Assembly: GCA_031835245.1 (NCBI GenBank)
Contig: JAVKOQ010000031.1
Span: 124,001-188,000 of the forward strand
Source of the DNA: Balamuthia mandrillaris
Lineage: Eukaryota; Discosea; Longamoebia; Balamuthiidae
DNA: 64,000 nucleotides
Reading direction: 5' to 3'
Shown here: piece after piece, positions 60,361-64,000 of the stretch
Layout: every line of letters begins with the position of its first letter
Position numbering within the stretch: position 1 is the first letter of the stretch
Position numbers and translations under genes: made by a program
Notes under the pieces: generated by a model
Seen by the model: the letters and a program-made list of their open reading frames with translations, nothing else
Databases searched by the model: none
What the model was told of the DNA's origin: nothing

Positions 60361-61434
60361 TCAAACGCCCACGAGAAGCTGGGTGAAGAAGTATGTGGAG
60401 GAGTAGGGATCCTTGAAGACGCCTATGCCACAGAGGTTGCTGTGCGAAAGAAGATTCCTGCAATGTCCTGGTGACCTCTGCCAACCTATTCACGCAACAA
60501 AGTAAGAATGAAAGCAGACAAGAAGAAGACAGAAGGAGAATGAAGAAGAATGAAGAAGAAGAGAATGTGAAGAATGAAGAATGAAGAGAACTGATAAAGG
60601 TGATGTACCTTCCACAGTCCTTTGAGCAATATCATCGACATCGTTGTGGAACAACGAAAAGGAGTGAGGATTGGACATCATGGCAACGTTCTCCGCAAAA
60701 GAGCGCCATCGAAACGGCGTTTGAGCCATGCGCTCCTGGAAGCCATCATGCCCCATTGGCACTCTTCCTTCCCCCATATCTTTTTTTTTCGTTTTTTTTA
60801 CAACTGTTATTTTTGAAATTTTTTCTAAAAAGAAAAGAAAAAAGAAAAAAGAAAAAAGAAAAAGAAAAGAAAAGGAAAGAAAAAAAGAAAAGCAAAAAAA
60901 ATAAGGAGAATAAAGCAGAATAAAATAGAGCACAGACCGATAGAATGGGCGAGGGCAATGACAGCCAATTGAGAACTCCACTGCAAAGCCGGCAGGCCAC
61001 GGCTCTCTCTGAACGCGTTGGTGAACAGCAAGCACCCTTTCGCTATCATCTCCTCTTCTCCTTCCGGGTCTCTTTCTTCTTCCCCTCCTCCTCTCTTCCG
61101 CTTCTTCTTCCTCTTCCTCTTCTCAGAAACGAAGGACGAAGAAAAGAATGTGAAGAGGAAGAGGAAGGAGAAGGAGGAGAGGGATAATGAGAGGAGAAGA
61201 AGAAGCAGAGGGAAAGAAAGCACGAGAGACGGAAGGAGGAACGACGAGTGAGAGAAAGAGTTCGTGTTGGTGGAGCTCAGTGGCCAGGCGCTCCTTGAGG
61301 ACAGGAACCTTTCTGGCGAACCACTCCTCCGCTTTTCTCTTTCGCTCCTTCAATCGCTGTTTTCTGTGCTGACGAGTGTTGCTGCTTGCCTGTTCGTTTG
61401 TTGCCAGTCTGTTGTTGTTGTGTGCTTCTTCCAT
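60361..61434 (-). CDS. CAP-superfamily (SCP/PR-1) protein
   Basis: Four exons (61434-61246, 61121-60938, 60779-60609, 60485-60361) give 222 residues. The last three carry the CAP domain: NAFRESRGLPALQWSSQLAV, GHDGFQERMAQTP, FAENVAM, and the C-terminal CAP signature GWQRSPGHCRNLLSHSNLCG with FFTQLL. CAP proteins include secreted PR-1 and allergen types and intracellular GAPR-1; many bind lipids or sterols. The first exon is Lys/Arg-rich with no signal peptide, so this one may be intracellular, but the first junction uses a weak donor (GTCGTT) and an alternative 5' end could change that. Confidence 0.78.
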
Positions 61435-61561
61435 TTGCTTCTCCTTGTTATGGCTGGTTCTTACTTATCTCTTTCTTTCTTTCTTTCTGTCTTCTTTTTA
61501 TATTGGAGATATAACTATTCACTTCTTCTTTCTTTCGATTTTCTATATTCTTTCTTTTTCT

Positions 61562-61609
<48 letters not shown>

Positions 61610-61651
61610 AAGATATCCTGTATCTTCATCATCAAAAGAAAGTGTATTCCC
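61435..61651. other. Short gap with (CT)n repeat
   Basis: 217 bp between the Nudix stop and the CAP start. It contains a (CT)n run at about 61566-61608 and T-rich sequence. Confidence 0.6.
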
Positions 61652-63042
61652 TCAAAGCCTCGAAGAACCATCTTTCGAAGATGAAGAAGAAGCGGATGAA
61701 GAAAGAGAGGAAGAGGAAGAGGAAGAGGAATGGTAATACAGAACCTCAGAGCCAGGACGAAAGACAACCGGCAACGACTCCCCAATGATGCCAACGTAGG
61801 GAGGATCGGCCGTGGCGCTGCTCTCTGCTATCTCCAACATTTTCCGATAGAGTCCTTTATAGTGTGGCAGCTCCATAAACTCCTTCATCTGTTTTTTTTT
61901 TTGTTGAATTCGTTTACGTTAGAGAAGAATAAAAACAAGAGAACAAGAGACATAGAAGGGGCAGAGAATACATACAGGCATCCACTTGCAATCAGCGATT
62001 TCACTGGCTTGCATTTGGATGTTGGTGCTCAGTGGTTTTAGCTTGCACACAAAGTACAAGTCGGACCTGTTATGAGATTGTCAGACATGAAAGAGGGTGT
62101 GGAGAGAGAGAGAGGGAGAGAGAGAGAGACCTTCCAAAGGAAGCGGTGACATTCTGCCTAAAGCAAAGTATGGATTGAAACTCCTATGAGAGAGAAGGTA
62201 AGAGTTTGCAACGGAGAGAGAGAGAGAGAGAGAGGAGAGAGATAAGAACCGTATCAATGCCAGTCTCTTCTTTAACCTCTCTGATGGCAGCTTGCCACAA
62301 CTCCTCTCCGGCCTCCACCATTCCACCTGGAAACTGTTGTTGTAGTTGATCAGGAACACGAATAGAAGAGAGAGAGAGAGAGAAGCAGAGAGAGAGAGAG
62401 AGCAGAAAGAGCGAGAAGACAGAGACAGAGACAGAGACAGAGACAGAGACAGAGACAGAGACAGAGACAGACAGAGACGAGACAGAGACAGAGAGAGAGA
62501 AGCAGAAAGAAGCAGACCTTCCAAAAGCCAGTGATAGGTCCGTTCTTCTCTTTGATGACAAGGACTTCATTGCGCTCGTTAACAACAAAGCCACCCACGC
62601 CCACGTAGTGCGAACAAAAATCAGGCAGCGTGTTGGGTTGCCCCTCCGGCAGCCACTTTGTCATCATCACATAGTCTTTGCCGGTGTGATGGAAGGCAAA
62701 GTCAAACTTGTTTTGTTTTTTCAGTCATCAAAGAAAGCGAGAAGAAGAGAAGAGAGAACAATGAAAGCAGAGGAATAGGGATCAGAAAAAAAGAGGGAGA
62801 TAAAGCAGAAAGAAGAAGGCAAAGAGAGGAGAAAAGAACACCTCGGCGGCGATGCTGATGAGGTGGGACTTGGCGATGGGGATCCTCAGCCAGACGCCTC
62901 GTCGCCCTTGCCGCTTCCACTCCGCCAAAGCGCGCTCCAACAGCTCGCCAAAGAGAAGCAGGTCGGAGGGCAAGCTCTGCTCCTGCACCAACACGCCGTT
63001 GTAGGCGTCCACCTTCCCCTCCAGCTGCTGCCGCTGCGCCAT
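61652..63042 (-). CDS. Nudix hydrolase (NUDT6-like)
   Basis: Six exons (63042-62842, 62706-62518, 62333-62250, 62183-62131, 62066-61976, 61888-61652) give 284 residues. The N-terminal half resembles the pre-Nudix domain of NUDT6 and plant homologues (WKRQGRRGVWLRIPIAKSHL, DFAFHHTGKDYVMM). The Nudix box is complete: G134-GMVEAGEELWQAAIREVKEETG-I156, the metal-binding helix that cleaves nucleoside diphosphates linked to X. Substrate cannot be inferred. The C-terminus is a poly-Ser tail. Four of the five introns carry (GA)n or (GACAGA)n repeats or A/G-rich runs, pyrimidine on the sense strand. Confidence 0.9.
62365..62517. repeat. (GA)n and (GACAGA)n repeats in Nudix intron
   Basis: GA runs at 62369-62402 and about ten GACAGA hexamers at 62418-62480 fill one intron; CT/TCTGTC on the sense strand. 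Confidence 0.92.
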
Positions 63043-63264
63043 TCTTTGCTTGAGAGACTTTTTGATGATCTCAACGATCAATATTTCTGAATTTTTATTG
63101 GCAGATTGTTCCTATCTCTTCTCCTCCATTGCTTATCTCTTCTCCTCTCTCATCTCTCGAAGACTTGCGTGCTGCTTGTTTTGTATTGTTATTTTGTGGG
63201 GTTGGCATCACATGCAACGCTAGCGTTCTTCTTGTTTAAACAATGTCACAACACTCTTTCTCTT

Positions 63265-63302
<38 letters not shown>

Positions 63303-63325
63303 GTTTTTTTGTTTGTTTTTGCTTT
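63043..63325. other. Intergenic gap with (CT)n
   Basis: 283 bp between two minus-strand genes; T-rich, with (CT)n at about 63268-63299. No GTCGAC element seen. Confidence 0.5.
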
Positions 63326-63948
63326 TTACTTGCTTCCCTTCACACTCTTCACGGCCGCATCCAGAGCATCCAAGAACTGGGCAGCGTGTTTCGGCTGGAA
63401 GATCAGCTGCGGGCGAACGCGAATGCTCTTATCGCCACAGGCGCCAGACTCCACGCCCTTGACTCGAAGGGTGTCAACTAGCTTATCCCTGTCTCCCACG
63501 GTTGAGCAGTCAAAGGCGCAGAAGGTGCCCACGCCGCGCACTCTAGACACCATGTCGGGATATTTGTCTTGAATCTCTTTAAGGCCGCTTTGGAGGAACT
63601 CTCCAGTGATGCGAGTGTTTTCAAGCAGCTGCTTCTCCTCAATCTCCTTGATGATGACTTCAAGCTGCAAAGCGCGCACTGGATCGCCCAACCATGTGTT
63701 GAAGTTACGGTAGGCCTTTTTAGTTTTTGTTGTTTCATGTTAGGAACAAGGATTGAAAAACAAGGATCGAGCCAAAAAGAAAGAAAGCAAAGAAACAAAA
63801 AGCATACCTGAGGAGGGCGGTTACGGAGGGAGTGATAGAAGCCAGCAGCTTGCATTTTCTTGGAGAAGGTCACAAAGTCGGGAGGAGTAGTCAGTCCCCA
63901 GTGTTCATGTGCCCAAAACTTGCCAGTTGCTCCCACTCCCGTTTGTAC
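63326..63948 (-). CDS. ABAT: GABA transaminase-like aminotransferase (3' part)
   Basis: Two terminal exons (63948-63808 and 63715-63326) encode the last 177 residues of a class III PLP-dependent aminotransferase. VQTGVGATGKFWAHEHWG and PDFVTFSKKMQAAGFYHS, with the PLP-binding Lys in SKK, are typical of eukaryotic 4-aminobutyrate aminotransferase. FNTWLGDPVRALQLEVII and GVGTFCAFDCSTVGDRDKL follow. The enzyme moves the amino group of GABA to 2-oxoglutarate in mitochondria, feeding succinate semialdehyde to the TCA cycle. The 5' exons lie beyond the right edge; 63949-64000 is intron. Confidence 0.9.
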
Positions 63949-64000
63949 CTTGTGGAATTAGGAAATTAAGCAAGTTAATAGAGTTGAGAGAGATAGGGCC

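Noticed and set aside
62400-62520. Regularly repeated GACAGA units considered as a CRISPR-like array
   Set aside because: Simple hexamer microsatellite without spacers, in an intron of a eukaryotic gene.

Overview
The window is nuclear DNA of a free-living, intron-rich protist, most probably an amoebozoan of the Acanthamoeba/Balamuthia kind (inference). The reasons are many short GT..AG introns (about 50-150 nt), compact genes on both strands, pyrimidine-rich microsatellites in introns, and a gene set that includes a RegA-type response-regulator/cAMP phosphodiesterase fusion, a BCH-RhoGAP, a CH-RhoGEF, LIM proteins and a TMEM144 family member. No rRNA, tRNA, CRISPR array or complete transposon was recognised. 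Exon models below were built by eye from splice sites and reading-frame phase, so exact junctions are predictions.

Layout. 0-3.3 kb: 5' part of an RluA-type pseudouridine synthase (minus, runs off the left edge), a small putative membrane protein, and a PB1 protein with five UBA-like repeats. 3.9-8.6 kb: two secretory-pathway genes, a probable propeller-like secreted protein and an 820-aa type I membrane protein with a likely beta-helix ectodomain. 8.8-11 kb: a histidine phosphatase with a large TTC/TTG repeat in an intron. 11-13 kb: no intact gene, but decayed coding fragments, an inverted repeat and a heat-shock-element-like palindrome. 13-18.1 kb: a PPR-like protein and an AAAP amino-acid transporter with very acidic insertions. 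18.8-20.3 kb: a secreted metzincin protease.

20.7-37.2 kb is dominated by signalling and cytoskeleton genes: a triple-CH RhoGEF, the RegA-like phosphodiesterase, a BCH-RhoGAP, a three-LIM protein and two small proteins of unknown function. 37.3-54.9 kb is housekeeping: FHIT, TMEM144, DNA polymerase delta small subunit, SEC31, MSH2 and the RNase P/MRP subunit RPP40. 55.2-59.3 kb encodes the most unusual protein here, a RasGAP carrying two modules that look like the zinc-binding V4R sensor domain of bacterial phenol/toluene regulators (DmpR/XylR/MopR). 59.4-64 kb: a Cys-rich type I membrane protein, a CAP-domain protein, a Nudix hydrolase, and the 3' end of a GABA-transaminase-like gene.

Neighbouring genes are often head-to-head with short shared promoters or tail-to-tail with 90-170 bp gaps. 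A palindromic GTCGAC element, always reading GTCGACA on one strand, recurs in the gaps upstream of most of these genes and is probably a general promoter element of this genome.
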